DNA from: Pseudomonadota bacterium
GTDB taxonomy: Bacteria; Bdellovibrionota_B; Oligoflexia; Oligoflexales; CAIYRB01
NCBI GenBank assembly: GCA_026390435.1
Contig: JAPLFY010000036.1
Span: forward strand, 1 to 64,000
Direction of reading: 5' to 3'
DNA length: 64,000 bases
This document shows, piece after piece, positions 54,492 through 64,000 of the stretch. The position numbers and the translations under genes were made by a program. How positions within the stretch are numbered: the stretch's first letter is position 1; every line of letters starts with the position of its first letter. The notes beneath the pieces are model-generated. The model was not told the origin of the DNA, did not search any database, and worked only from the letters and a program-made list of their open reading frames with translations.

Positions 54492-55481
54492 CTATTCTGG
54501 TAGCAATTCTACCTTAGTGCGCTGGCGCTGCTCCGACAGCCAGTGACGAGTTTGCTCTACCAGCTCCTGATTGCGCAACTCGCCCTCTAACTGTCTTTTT
54601 TTGCTAAGAAAATCACGGCTGCCGGCAAATTTTTTGTCGTCCAAAAGAAAAACATGAAAACCTATAGACGTCTGAACTGGCAGTGAGAACTGACCGATCT
54701 CAAGTGGCTCAACAGCACTCCTTATAACACCTATCAAATCCTTTGCTCGGACAGGGGGCATTAAGCCGCCACTTTCTCTTGCTTGGCTATCGTCTGAGTA
54801 AATCTTCACGGCCTCCTGGAATGCCATGCCATCAGCGATCTTTTGGTGCACCTCGGCAGCGAGTCTGCGCTTGGCCTCAGTAACAGCTGGCGTCGCCCCG
54901 GCAGGCACACTTATTAAAACCTGCCGCAAAATTAACTCAAGTAAATCAGACGCCGCTCCAGCTCGCTTCAGATAGTACGTTTCCACATCTTTATCAGTGA
55001 GTTTAATCAGCGGCGCTATAACTCGTCCCTGGAATTTACGAAGGATCATTTGATCCTTAAAATCCTTTTTGTAGTCCTCGAAGGTCATACCCGTTTGCTT
55101 TAGATGCTCGAGCAAACCATCCCGAGTCAGATTCCGAGTCTCCAAAAATGCTTTGATATCCTCATTTACCTCATCATCCCGCACATCAATTTCGAGCTCC
55201 TTAGCCCGGCTAAGCACGAGTTGGAAATTGATAGCATCTTGCAATGCACGATCGTACGGTGCTGCCGCCTCATCCAGCGGGAACTCGGAGACAACCACAA
55301 GTGGCCCTTTGTCTACCTTGGTCTTTATATCGCTGTAAAGAATGGGCCTACCCGCAACAACGCCGGCAACCTTATCCAACAGGACCTCGGGCGCACCCAC
55401 CGAAGTAGGTGGCGCTGTTTCAGCCACTAATTCGGTAGCAATCAGGAAAACTACACTACAAAGAAATTGCCTCAGCGCCAT
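54492..55481 (-). CDS. SurA-like periplasmic chaperone/peptidyl-prolyl isomerase
   Basis: A 329-residue secreted protein (signal peptide about 1-21). A SurA N-terminal helical domain (VDKVAGVVAGRPILYSDIK pattern and DEVNEDIKAFLETRN) precedes a parvulin domain (LRQVLISVPAGATP, then AVKIYSDDSQARESGG, GFHVFLLDD). It would escort unfolded outer-membrane proteins across the periplasm and may isomerise proline bonds. The order mfd, PpiC-type, SurA-type on one strand is common in deltaproteobacterial genomes. It is convergent with the lipoprotein gene, nine bases apart. Confidence 0.85.
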   Translation of the reverse strand: MALRQFLCSVVFLIATELVAETAPPTSVGAPEVLLDKVAGVVAGRPILYSDIKTKVDKGPLVVVSEFPLDEAAAPYDRALQDAINFQLVLSRAKELEIDVRDDEVNEDIKAFLETRNLTRDGLLEHLKQTGMTFEDYKKDFKDQMILRKFQGRVIAPLIKLTDKDVETYYLKRAGAASDLLELILRQVLISVPAGATPAVTEAKRRLAAEVHQKIADGMAFQEAVKIYSDDSQARESGGLMPPVRAKDLIGVIRSAVEPLEIGQFSLPVQTSIGFHVFLLDDKKFAGSRDFLSKKRQLEGELRNQELVEQTRHWLSEQRQRTKVELLPE

Positions 55482-55563
55482 CGTAGCTCCTCTACAGACT
55501 CATCGCATAGAGCATTCAAGATAGTTGGCCTGCTGAGCTGAAGCAAGGAGAGGCTTAGAGCGG

Positions 55564-56586
55564 TCACCAAACAGCCTTTGGGGTTGTCACACTTATAGCC
55601 GCCAGCGCTTTTTCCACCCATTTACTGAAATGCTCCTCTTGTTTCACTTTCCTGAGTGTTGCAGCAATTTTTGAGCGGATCTCAGGGTATGCTTGTTGCT
55701 GCTTAGGGTAATGCTGCAAAAGCATAATAAGATGGTATCCATAGTTGGATTTCAATGTTTCGGTGATCTCACCAGGCTTAAGGTGAAACGCCACCTCAAA
55801 AACTGCCGGCATGCCACCCTTTACAAAGGGACCCAAAATGCCCCCGCTACTCCCTTCAGGCGCAATGGAATGCTCCCGAGCCAAACTCTCAAAGTTGTGC
55901 TGATTAGCCTGAGCGCGAAGCGTCTTCGCCGCGCTTTCATTGGCTGCAAGAATATGCCTTATACGAACCCGTTCGGGGGTCTTAAAATCGCTAAGGTGAT
56001 TTTTATAGTATTCTTGAAGCTCTCGCTCCTCCAGTCGGACATCCGCAAAAAGGCGCTCCGCCATATACTGCGATATGACGCTTCGCTCACATAAGCTCGC
56101 TTTCATACGTTCGCGATTCGCTTTATTAGTCGTTGGTTCGAGGGAGGTCATAGCCTGTTGCCACTGAGACAAACAAACCGTGTAGCGAGAAGGCTTGTCG
56201 AAATCAAAGGCGTGATCTTGTTGTAGATAAATAAACAAAATCTTGCGCTCAATCATACTTCCAATCAATGCTCGACGGAGTGACACCAACTCTTGATTAT
56301 AGCGATCACCTAAATCAGGAATCGGAGTGAGCACCTCGTGATCGACGGTACTATTAATATGCTGACGAAACTCCCAGTCGATGTCGTCTTGGGTGATAGT
56401 TTCATTACCCACACGAATCATGGCAGCGTTCGCTAAGCCGCTTCCATCTGGCGATGATACCGCGGCATCCGTGGGTAGTGTCGGTGCCTCGGTAGCTACA
56501 GCCACTCCGGACGACTTAAGGCGCCAAGCATAGGCACCAATCCCGAAACAGCACAAATAAGACAATATGTACGGCAATTTACGCAT
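55564..56586 (-). CDS. PpiC-type (parvulin) peptidyl-prolyl isomerase, membrane-anchored
   Basis: A 340-residue protein with an N-terminal hydrophobic segment (ILSYLCCFGIGAYAW) that is a signal anchor or signal peptide. A SurA-like helical domain spans about residues 55-200, and the parvulin domain follows (RVRIRHILAANES, then LAREHSIAPEGSSGGILG, GYHLIMLLQ). It folds or chaperones exported proteins in the periplasm. It lies between mfd (64 bases upstream) and the SurA-like gene, and the two isomerases probably act together. Confidence 0.85.
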   Translation of the reverse strand: MRKLPYILSYLCCFGIGAYAWRLKSSGVAVATEAPTLPTDAAVSSPDGSGLANAAMIRVGNETITQDDIDWEFRQHINSTVDHEVLTPIPDLGDRYNQELVSLRRALIGSMIERKILFIYLQQDHAFDFDKPSRYTVCLSQWQQAMTSLEPTTNKANRERMKASLCERSVISQYMAERLFADVRLEERELQEYYKNHLSDFKTPERVRIRHILAANESAAKTLRAQANQHNFESLAREHSIAPEGSSGGILGPFVKGGMPAVFEVAFHLKPGEITETLKSNYGYHLIMLLQHYPKQQQAYPEIRSKIAATLRKVKQEEHFSKWVEKALAAISVTTPKAVW

Positions 56587-56650
56587 TGACGGACAACCTC
56601 ATTCACGGCGGACTAGTAGTGCTCAGATTTTAACACACGAATCCCCGAAC

Positions 56651-59600
56651 CTAGGCAAGCTGGGCGAATGAGTCGACTAATGGAGCAACGAGTCCAGACA
56701 AGGTTGTTAGCATGGCCTCTTGCTCAGCCAAGGATGGCTTAGCTGGGGTTTCCAAGAAAAGTAACAGGCGGTTATCGGGAGCCAACTTATATAGACCAGG
56801 CTGCCGAGCCATCACCGCTAAAATGCGGTCAATCATGGAATCAGCAAGTGGAGCAAATCGGATCTCGCACACACCTTTCCCAGAAGTCAGGCGTAAGGCG
56901 CTAATTTGCTTTAATTGCTGTTTTAAACGCGCTACTTTGAACAACAACCCGACTTCATCGGGTAGCCCTCCGAAACGGTCTTCCATCTCTTGCCGCAACG
57001 CCCTTAGCTCGCCATCACTCTCAGATGCAAATAGACGTTTATAGAGCTGTAGACGCTGGCTTTCCGCCGGCACATATGCTGGAGCGATAAAGGCCGATAG
57101 CGGTAACTTAATCTCAGTGTCTAGACGCTCTTGCACCGGTTCACCCCGGAGCGAATGAATAGCATCTTCTAACATCTCTGTATAAAGCTCCAAGCCGACT
57201 GCTGAGGCGTGTCCGGACTGCTCACCACCGAGGAGATTACCAGCCCCACGCAGCTCTAGGTCGTGACTAGCAATCTGGAACCCTGCACCCAACTCCTGAT
57301 GGGCTGCAAGCACATCTAAGCGCTTCCGCCCCTCATCAGATAAGCGATCCTCGGCAGGGGTCAAAAAGTAAGCGTATGCCTGCTGATTGGAACGACCAAC
57401 CCGCCCCTTGAGCTGGTAAAGCTGCGCTAAACCAAAGCGATCAGCATGATCAACTAGCAACGTATTAACATTCGGCATATCGATGCCGGATTCAATGATG
57501 GTCGTGCAGAGCAGAACCTGGAACTTTTGCTCAATAAAATCAACGATTACTCGCTCCAACTGATGTTCCGGCATCTGCCCATGTCCCACACGAACCTCTG
57601 CGAAAGGAACCAGCGCCTTCAGAAAAAGGCGCATTTCCTCAATGTCCTCGACCCGGTTGTGGACAAAGAATACTTGGCCACCGCGTCTCACCTCGTGCTC
57701 TATGGCCTCTTTGATCAGAGTTTCGTCAAAACGAGCTATGTAAGTCTTGATCGACATCCGATCTGGAGGAGGAGTGGCGATAATAGAGATATCCCGCATT
57801 CCGATCATCGCCATATGTAAAGTCCTGGGAATCGGTGTAGCCGTGAGAGTAAGTACATGAGCGCCTGCGCGAACTTCTTTGAGCTTTTCTTTATGAGTGA
57901 CGCCAAAGCGCTGCTCTTCGTCAACTACCAATAATCCCAGTCGACGCGGTTTAATATCTTTAGAGAGCAGACGATGGGTGCCGATCAAAACATCAACGTT
58001 ACCCTTGGCCAACCCCTCCGTAGCCTCCTTTATGGCTGCAGCTGAGACGAATCTATTAACTTGCGACACGCGTACGCCGTGATTCTCCAAGCGCTGTTTG
58101 AAGGTCCGATAATGCTGGTAGCAAAGTACCGTTGTCGGCACGAGGACCAGCACCTGTGAGCCCTCAAGCACGGTGCGCATCGTCGCCCGCAAGGCTACTT
58201 CTGTCTTGCCAAAGCCAACATCACCACATACCAACCGATCCATCGGCTTACCAGCACCCAAATCAGACTCCACGTCGTGGATGGCACGGAGCTGATCATC
58301 TGTCTCATCGTAAGGAAATTCTGCCTCAAACTTGAGATACTCATCATCCGGCAAAGTGTATGGACGAAGTGTCGCGATACTGCGCTGAGCATGCAGCTTT
58401 AATAGTTGAGCCGCCATGTCCTGAATCGCACCCTTGGCTTTTGCCTTACGCCGCTCCCAGCCTAGACCGCCCAGTTTATCGAGAGCATGATGTCCACCGC
58501 TCTCAGTGCCACTATTGTAGCGCTGAAGTAGACTCAATCGGTCAACCGGGAGATAGACCTTATCTCCACCAGCATACTCAATCAGCAGGAAGTCACTCGC
58601 TAATCCCGCCACGACCAAACTAGTCAACCCGGTATAACGTCCAATTCCATGCTGGACGTGGACAACTAAGTCACCAACCTTTAGGTCCGCGAAGGAATTC
58701 AGAAAGTTCTGTAGTTTTTGCGAGGCAGGCTTCGGCTTGCGTGGCGGAGTACCGAAAAGCGCTTGCTCCGGCACTAAAAGTAAAACCTTGTCCTCGAACC
58801 ACGCATGGGACGACAAATTTCCGCGACCAACATGTATCGAGCCATTTTTCAGTTGGTCCCGAGAAATCTTAAGGAGCAAATCTGGATCAACTAGCGGTTT
58901 AAAGCCTCGATGCTTTAGGAGATTGACGATGCGCTCACATTGCTCTTCATGCTGAGCTAAAAGAGCGACGGTTCCATCTTTCTGCCGGGTGACTTCATCA
59001 AATAACTGTATCCATTTATCAAACAACTCAGCGCCGGGGGACTGGGCCATAGGTGCGCCCGGAATGACAAACCTAGCCTCTGTCCGCAAGAAGCTGGCGC
59101 GCTCACTTGCAAAGGGATTACCAAACTCGATCACTCGCGCTCGCGCGTCAAGAAAAGCGGTCAATGATGCCGCCGGCACAAAATGTGAAGCTGGGGGCAA
59201 AACCGGCCGCTGCCTAGCTTGATCCTGCTGATACGCCAAATCGATTGCGGCTACATGACTAGTGTAGGCCTCAAAACACGCTGTGATCGATTGGGGGAAC
59301 AAAAAGACTACTGACTCCGGAAATGTCGCTAAGGTCGCTACTGATGTGGGCCGAAAAATCGGCGCCAACATATCAAAACCATTAAACTTCAATCCTTGCT
59401 GAAACTGGCCCACCATACCGTCGCGATCAGCTGCGGGGACGTTCTGCTCAAGCAAAGTATTAAACAATTGCTGCGCTTGATCCTTGCGCGAAGAGGCCGG
59501 AGTGATGGCCTCATAGGCCGGGACGACAAGCAAATTCTCTAAAGCCCCCCGGGACTTCTGATCGGTTGCATTAAAGACACGCATTGATGAAACGGTATCA

Positions 59601-60214
59601 CCAATAAATTCGATGCGAACAGGTTCGTCACGTTGGATGGAAAAGACATCAATAATGCCACCACGAACACTATAAGTACCCTCGTCGGTAACTGTTGCAG
59701 CGGGCGTGTATCCTAAGTCTTCCAGCTCACTAATGAGCCGATCTTGATCAATCTCGTCACCAACTCGCAACTGAACACAAGCACGCTGCAAATCGACTGA
59801 AGGTATCGTTGTTTGTCCCAAAGCCTGAAGAGTGGTGACGACCACTACATTGCTTTGAAGCTCCCGCAGCTTTTCCAAAGCATATAGTCGGTGCCGACGC
59901 GCAAGACTGTGATTGATAAATCGGTCGTTTCCGAATGAAGAGTAAAATGGCAACAATGCGCCAGCGAATTGCGGCAGAGCCGAATGCATACCAAGGGTGG
60001 CTGTGCTCAAAAAGTTTAGCCAGACCGATATGTCCTTTGTAGTCGGGACTATGAGGACAATTGGGCGAGGATTTTCATGCTGATCACAGGCCAAGCGCAG
60101 GAGGACCAACTCCGCAAGCGTAGGCGAGATGCCAGCAACCTGAACACGCCGCCCCGATGCCATCTCGCTGCGAATGGCATCTACCAGGCCACCGTATCCA
60201 TAAACAGATGTCAT
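56651..60214 (-). CDS. mfd: Transcription-repair coupling factor Mfd
   Basis: A 1187-residue translocase that removes stalled RNA polymerase and recruits UvrA. The UvrB-homology region (SVRGGIIDVFSIQRDEPVRI) is near residues 185-205, and the RNA-polymerase-binding domain follows (GDLVVHVQHGIGRYTGL). The helicase core has Walker A GDVGFGKTEVALRA near residue 660, DEEQ in VVDEEQRFGVTHKEKLKE and TATPIPRTLHMAM. The TRG motif block GRVGRSNQQAYAYFLTP follows, then the D7 autoinhibitory domain. Nine bases separate it from the topoisomerase VI A gene upstream, so co-transcription is likely. Confidence 0.97.
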   Translation of the reverse strand: MTSVYGYGGLVDAIRSEMASGRRVQVAGISPTLAELVLLRLACDQHENPRPIVLIVPTTKDISVWLNFLSTATLGMHSALPQFAGALLPFYSSFGNDRFINHSLARRHRLYALEKLRELQSNVVVVTTLQALGQTTIPSVDLQRACVQLRVGDEIDQDRLISELEDLGYTPAATVTDEGTYSVRGGIIDVFSIQRDEPVRIEFIGDTVSSMRVFNATDQKSRGALENLLVVPAYEAITPASSRKDQAQQLFNTLLEQNVPAADRDGMVGQFQQGLKFNGFDMLAPIFRPTSVATLATFPESVVFLFPQSITACFEAYTSHVAAIDLAYQQDQARQRPVLPPASHFVPAASLTAFLDARARVIEFGNPFASERASFLRTEARFVIPGAPMAQSPGAELFDKWIQLFDEVTRQKDGTVALLAQHEEQCERIVNLLKHRGFKPLVDPDLLLKISRDQLKNGSIHVGRGNLSSHAWFEDKVLLLVPEQALFGTPPRKPKPASQKLQNFLNSFADLKVGDLVVHVQHGIGRYTGLTSLVVAGLASDFLLIEYAGGDKVYLPVDRLSLLQRYNSGTESGGHHALDKLGGLGWERRKAKAKGAIQDMAAQLLKLHAQRSIATLRPYTLPDDEYLKFEAEFPYDETDDQLRAIHDVESDLGAGKPMDRLVCGDVGFGKTEVALRATMRTVLEGSQVLVLVPTTVLCYQHYRTFKQRLENHGVRVSQVNRFVSAAAIKEATEGLAKGNVDVLIGTHRLLSKDIKPRRLGLLVVDEEQRFGVTHKEKLKEVRAGAHVLTLTATPIPRTLHMAMIGMRDISIIATPPPDRMSIKTYIARFDETLIKEAIEHEVRRGGQVFFVHNRVEDIEEMRLFLKALVPFAEVRVGHGQMPEHQLERVIVDFIEQKFQVLLCTTIIESGIDMPNVNTLLVDHADRFGLAQLYQLKGRVGRSNQQAYAYFLTPAEDRLSDEGRKRLDVLAAHQELGAGFQIASHDLELRGAGNLLGGEQSGHASAVGLELYTEMLEDAIHSLRGEPVQERLDTEIKLPLSAFIAPAYVPAESQRLQLYKRLFASESDGELRALRQEMEDRFGGLPDEVGLLFKVARLKQQLKQISALRLTSGKGVCEIRFAPLADSMIDRILAVMARQPGLYKLAPDNRLLLFLETPAKPSLAEQEAMLTTLSGLVAPLVDSFAQLA

Positions 60215-60223
60215 GATTCTGAC

Positions 60224-61402
60224 TTAATCGATGTAATTACCGTTCTTAATCTTCTCAATGATGATTTTTTCCATCATTTGGGGGTCCCTTGGGTCAACGG
60301 AGATAAAAGACTGTTGCTCGCATCGACGCTTATTTTTAACCAACCAGTCGAGAATTGCCTTCAATTCTTTATTTTTCTTGTCTTTAAAGAAGGGATCGTT
60401 AGACAAGGCATCACGCGCCTTCTTTAATGCCCGACCTTCTTGTAAATCGGACTCCTTAACAGCGTAATCAACTAGATCATATTTCGCGATATCTTCAGGC
60501 AAAACCCCTAGGAACTTCACTTCTGGTGCACAAAAGTCTGAGTTACGGATCAGCGAAGCTGCCGATCCCGCCTTTAGAGTGCGGTAGATGTTTTGCATGG
60601 TATAAGCATCAAGGTCGCCGAAGAAATAGAGCGGCACACGCAACTGTTCCTGAATCCGCTTAACCCATGCCCGCACTGCGTTTGATGGCACACCTTGAGC
60701 GCCGATCAGAATACACCTGTGGCGCTTGGTGAAGCCATTGGCCACCAATGTATTGGCCGTGCCCTGAGACTCAATGATTAGACAAAAATCAATTGGCTCT
60801 CTCGCACTGAGTACTAAATTTTGCGGCCTATTCTTAGGCTGATAGGGAGCTGTGCCGAGCGTCGACAGGTCAATCGTTGAGACATTCCCGTCTAGTTCCG
60901 TCTCCTGCACTACCAACTGCTTTGAGTAGGTTTGACCGCCACGATCGTCGGCCACACAATTTAGCTCTTCACGATAGGCCTCCATCATCTCGCAGATGAA
61001 GTCGATCACTGAATCTGACTCATCTTGATCCTGGAAGTCTAAAGGACGAAGTTTGCTCTCATGCTTCATCAAACCCTTGGCAACGTAGTAAAGCTCGCGC
61101 TTTGTATTGATGTTAGAGATCTCAACGTTACGCAAGAGAATCTCAAGCATAAAAATTGCACGGGACATCTTCTTAACTGAGCTCACGTTTAGCTCGGAAG
61201 AAACCTTCTTACCACCAGGGGTAAGAAATCCAACCTTCGGATTATAGAGCGAATTATCCAATGAACACTTGGTGGCAGTTAGAATAGGCCTTTTGGCTCG
61301 CTCTAAATCAGCCAGCATGCGCTCACAGAGCTCTGTACCCAAAGAGATGATTTCTGATTGCTTCTTCGCGGTGCGCCGCGTCACTTGCGGGCTCTTAGCC
61401 AT
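60224..61402 (-). CDS. top6A: DNA topoisomerase VI subunit A (Spo11-like)
   Basis: A 392-residue catalytic subunit of a type IIB topoisomerase. The 5Y-CAP domain carries the cleavage Tyr in KRELYYVAKGL; by comparison with Spo11 it is the second Tyr, residue 106. The Toprim domain has the metal ligands Glu211 in IIESQGTANTL and Asp263/Asp265 in FFGDLDAYTMQ. The start is ATG 61402, one base after the stop of subunit B; an earlier in-frame codon would lie inside that gene. The A2B2 enzyme makes double-strand breaks with 2-base 5' overhangs and passes DNA through them. Type IIB enzymes are usual in archaea and plants and sporadic in bacteria. Confidence 0.95.
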   Translation of the reverse strand: MAKSPQVTRRTAKKQSEIISLGTELCERMLADLERAKRPILTATKCSLDNSLYNPKVGFLTPGGKKVSSELNVSSVKKMSRAIFMLEILLRNVEISNINTKRELYYVAKGLMKHESKLRPLDFQDQDESDSVIDFICEMMEAYREELNCVADDRGGQTYSKQLVVQETELDGNVSTIDLSTLGTAPYQPKNRPQNLVLSAREPIDFCLIIESQGTANTLVANGFTKRHRCILIGAQGVPSNAVRAWVKRIQEQLRVPLYFFGDLDAYTMQNIYRTLKAGSAASLIRNSDFCAPEVKFLGVLPEDIAKYDLVDYAVKESDLQEGRALKKARDALSNDPFFKDKKNKELKAILDWLVKNKRRCEQQSFISVDPRDPQMMEKIIIEKIKNGNYID

Positions 61403-61403
61403 A

Positions 61404-63221
61404 TCAACGTTTTCCCTTACTAACCTTGGCCGTTGGAGCGGCAGCTTCACGATCGACAACGCTCGCCTGATCCTCTTGCTCTAAGCCCTCGAAGAATCCA
61501 GCCAATCTTGATTTTTTCTCTTCCAAATAGCTTGCAAGGCGACCTTCTGCAGCCGCCAAGTCCTTTTTCATTCCCTTGGTGTCCTTTTCAAGGATCTTAG
61601 CCAAACCGGCAGTGGCGAGCTGTTTGCGTTCTTCTGATGCGCCCAGAATTCGGCCGAGAGTGTCGACCAGGATCGGGCCAAATTGCTCAATGTGCTGAAC
61701 TCTCTGTTCCAGTTCATCGGCCTTGTGCTCCCTACTCAAGTAGCGCGACAAACGCTGGCCAGTTTGCATCAAAGCTCTACGGAGCTCTTCAACCAGTTCA
61801 TCTGAAGCATCGATAGTTTCCTTCGAGGCATTCTTGAACTTGATGAAGGGGGATACGACGCTGACCGCCACGATATAGGGGCCTAGAGGCAAGGCATTAC
61901 GCGGTTGTTTTAGGCCGTAGGATCGCCAATTGACTGATGTCAGCGCTTTCACTATTGCACATGCAGCTTTATCAAACTGCAGCGGCACGCGATTAGCGAA
62001 GCGCAGAACCTGCACCTGCTGCTCATTATCTTCGCCGCGTCGCTCGCGCAATCGAGCTATCGCAACTTCGACCTGCACCGGCTTAAAATCGCAAATCATC
62101 GGTTTACGCGAGAGCACAGCAAAAAAGTCTATATCACCAAGGCGACGAATGCTTAACGCCAGCCCATCCTCGCCTACTGACAGAACAGATGTTGTCGCGG
62201 GAGGAAGTAATTCTACATCTTGGATAGCCGCAAATACAGCCTTAAAGTCCGCGTCGGGAAGCGCATCTACAAAGCTATCCAGAATTTTTTTCTTGATGCC
62301 CTTTTTTGTTACCAAGTCGCTGAGCGTTTTATCGGAAACACGGGAAAAACCGCGCTTCAACCAGATGCTAGTCTTGATCCTTCCGAACAGACGAGCATGC
62401 GACATGAACTCGCCCAGCTTCATGGTATGGGGATGCGGCTCCGTGGCCTGCGGGACCACGGGAACAGTATTAACTACCCGCTCTATGGAAGCAGGCGACA
62501 CATCTGAGATTTCATAGTGCAAAGTCATATGTGGGTTGAGAAGTACCGTACTGCGTATGTAATTAAGTATCCCGCCCTCACCGTTAAGCTGAATACGGCC
62601 ATCTAATTGGAATTCAATGCTGGTACCGTGCGGACGAGCCCAATCAATCGTGGTCTTGTCGCGCAGTAGACCCTTGTTGTGCTTTAGGTCCATGTCGACT
62701 ACACACCGGAAAGCCTTGCGCGCACCTTTTGTCTTTGTGACGACCTGAGCACCCGTGGCTGTGGTCTGCATAGCCCACGTGGTCGCAGCGGAGATACCGA
62801 TGCCCTGCTGACCGCGCGAGCAGCGGCCACGGCCGAATTTCGACGATGCTAGGTATTCGCCAAACACTTTCGCTACATCATCGGGCTCGATACCGGGACC
62901 GTTATCTTCGACCATGATGCGAATCTGGTCGGTGTTTTTCATCGTCCCAGGTCCAAGCTTTTCTACATGAAGCTTGATCTCCGGCAGTATTCCAGCATCC
63001 TCACAGGCGTCGAGCGAGTTATCGAGCGCCTCTTTTACAGTGGTCAGCACCGCCTTGACCGGAGACGAGAACCCGACCTGCTGCAGGTTCTTCGCAAAAT
63101 ACTCAGCCGTACTGCTCGTGGTGATCTGCTTTGCAGACTTGCGAACCTTGGCCATAACCGCGGCCGAGGTGTCTGGTTCGACCACTGCTTTTTTCACTAC
63201 TTTTTTTGCTTTTTTGACCAT
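61404..63221 (-). CDS. top6B: DNA topoisomerase VI subunit B (GHKL ATPase)
   Basis: A 605-residue ATPase subunit. The N-terminus is Lys/Val-rich. The GHKL fold has the N-box KEALDNSLDACEDAG (Glu64, Asn68), VEDNGPGI (Asp106) and the G-rich GQQGIGISAATTWA near residue 140. A helix-2-turn-helix insert and transducer domain follow; YGLKQPRNALPLGP is the transducer block typical of topoisomerase VI, not gyrase or MutL. The C-terminal 60 residues are charged (coiled coil about 520-585). ATP-driven dimerisation gates strand passage by subunit A, encoded directly downstream. Confidence 0.95.
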   Translation of the reverse strand: MVKKAKKVVKKAVVEPDTSAAVMAKVRKSAKQITTSSTAEYFAKNLQQVGFSSPVKAVLTTVKEALDNSLDACEDAGILPEIKLHVEKLGPGTMKNTDQIRIMVEDNGPGIEPDDVAKVFGEYLASSKFGRGRCSRGQQGIGISAATTWAMQTTATGAQVVTKTKGARKAFRCVVDMDLKHNKGLLRDKTTIDWARPHGTSIEFQLDGRIQLNGEGGILNYIRSTVLLNPHMTLHYEISDVSPASIERVVNTVPVVPQATEPHPHTMKLGEFMSHARLFGRIKTSIWLKRGFSRVSDKTLSDLVTKKGIKKKILDSFVDALPDADFKAVFAAIQDVELLPPATTSVLSVGEDGLALSIRRLGDIDFFAVLSRKPMICDFKPVQVEVAIARLRERRGEDNEQQVQVLRFANRVPLQFDKAACAIVKALTSVNWRSYGLKQPRNALPLGPYIVAVSVVSPFIKFKNASKETIDASDELVEELRRALMQTGQRLSRYLSREHKADELEQRVQHIEQFGPILVDTLGRILGASEERKQLATAGLAKILEKDTKGMKKDLAAAEGRLASYLEEKKSRLAGFFEGLEQEDQASVVDREAAAPTAKVSKGKR

Positions 63222-63432
63222 CTGCTCTGAACTTAATCACAAGGCATAGACCGCACTTAACTAGCAGAGCCCACAGTTGCCTCTGCACCATGGATAGCGT
63301 GGGATTACTTGCGTCTATACTGGTTTATGTTCGTCAACCCGACTCAAGCATGTTGATCAAATGCCATGCATGTGTCCATCACAACCGCAGTGTTGAGTAG
63401 ATAAATATTTATAACTATTTGTAATTATTAAT

Positions 63433-63999
63433 TTAATTAGTCGCATGAAAAAACAAATCCCAAAGCGTGTCCACCGTTGTGTGCAACAAAGCCGCTGCGG
63501 TCAGATTGTTCGAACGCAAAAATGTGTATCCGTAAAACATTCCAGCAACTGCGGCTAACCCCACATAACGGAAGTCTGGTAATCCTGGATTATGCCAATG
63601 AGAGATACCAAAAAGCAGCGATGAAATCACGAGGGCCAACCAAGTCTTGCTGGTAACTCGTCGCAACATTCCAAACATCAGGCCACGAAAAAGTAGCTCC
63701 TCTGGCAACGCGATAAACCAAAAGATCGCAAGCGGGGAGCCCAGCAATTTTGTCCACTCCAACTGCGGATTTAGCGCCAGAAAGCCCGACCCCAGGCCGA
63801 CGGGGAGTGCAATGATCAGAAATCCTGCGAGGGCTTTTAGTAAGAGAGGTAAATCCGTCCATCGCCAACTTAAGCGAAATGAAAATGCGTCTAAGCGTCG
63901 GTAGCCAATATAAAGCGCCAACGCAAGGTTTACGGCCATGGGCGTGTTTAGGATGTAACCGGCTTGCCCTTGCGGCCACTCCCAAATTCCATCAATCCA
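63433..63999 (-). CDS. CPBP family intramembrane protease (CAAX-like), partial
   Basis: The reading frame continues past the window edge, so the N-terminus is missing. The visible 188 or so residues hold several membrane segments and the three conserved motifs of the CPBP/ABI family: the Glu pair in PEELLFRGLMFG, the His in FGISHWHN and the His in ALLHTTVDTLWDLFF. These form the metal site within the membrane. Members process prenylated or other membrane peptides, or provide bacteriocin immunity; the role here is unknown. It is upstream of the topoisomerase VI genes on the same strand, with a 211-base AT-rich gap. Confidence 0.85.
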   Translation of the reverse strand, partial: WIDGIWEWPQGQAGYILNTPMAVNLALALYIGYRRLDAFSFRLSWRWTDLPLLLKALAGFLIIALPVGLGSGFLALNPQLEWTKLLGSPLAIFWFIALPEELLFRGLMFGMLRRVTSKTWLALVISSLLFGISHWHNPGLPDFRYVGLAAVAGMFYGYTFLRSNNLTAAALLHTTVDTLWDLFFHATN

Positions 64000-64000
64000 T

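Noticed and set aside
63401-63432. AT-rich tract as a replication origin
   Set aside because: No DnaA boxes or iterons accompany it; it is short and fits a simple intergenic promoter or terminator region.

Overview
The window is a bacterial chromosome segment from a Gram-negative, double-membrane organism. Evidence for two membranes: LptG, TatC, several lipoproteins with lipoboxes, outer-membrane barrel candidates, SurA/PpiC-type chaperones and a LolA-like protein. The complete S10-spc-alpha ribosomal cluster shows that it is the main chromosome. The mfd-surA-ppiC order, the 24-haem cytochrome and a bacterial topoisomerase VI fit a deltaproteobacterial or Bdellovibrionota/Oligoflexia-like lineage. 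That placement is an inference, not a measurement. No transposase, integrase, phage gene or CRISPR array was seen. No gene-free stretch reaches 300 bases; the longest are about 200-280 bases (28208-28489, 31355-31568 with a tRNA, 63222-63432, 25979-26182 with repeats).

Layout. 1-5659 (+): a tight four-gene redox operon of a membrane cytochrome b, an Fe-S/flavin oxidoreductase, an outer-membrane barrel candidate and a 24-haem c-type cytochrome. 5706-6950 (-): a frameshifted DUF883/ElaB-like gene and tatC. 7006-13446 (-): a Lol/MacB-like ABC system (two FtsX-type permeases, one ATPase), a LolA-like protein, a barrel and a mono-haem cytochrome c. 13552-19713: two multi-spanning GT-C-like membrane proteins flanking a NitT/TauT-type ABC ATPase and a fused double permease. 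19718-22592 (-): xylA-xylB. 22647-23570 (-): a lipoprotein. 23731-26161 (-): parA-parB with three copies of a 15-bp palindrome that probably act as parS. 26183-31466: an M13 peptidase, a hybrid sensor kinase and tRNA-His. 31569-38629 (-): two unknown secreted/outer-membrane proteins, an HD-GYP protein, an SH3 lipoprotein, lptG and a lipoprotein. 38754-53548 (-): the ribosomal cluster rpsJ to rplQ with secY, adk, infA and rpoA. 53715-56586: a lipoprotein and two parvulin-type chaperones. 56651-63221 (-): topoisomerase VI B and A followed by mfd. 63433-63999 (-): a partial CPBP protease.

Most notable points: (i) the 24-haem electron-transfer operon with a circularly permuted flavoprotein; (ii) topoisomerase VI apparently co-transcribed with mfd; (iii) a ParAB system next to palindromes that carry the canonical parS half-site in everted order; (iv) absence of rplX (L24) from its near-universal place between rplN and rplE.
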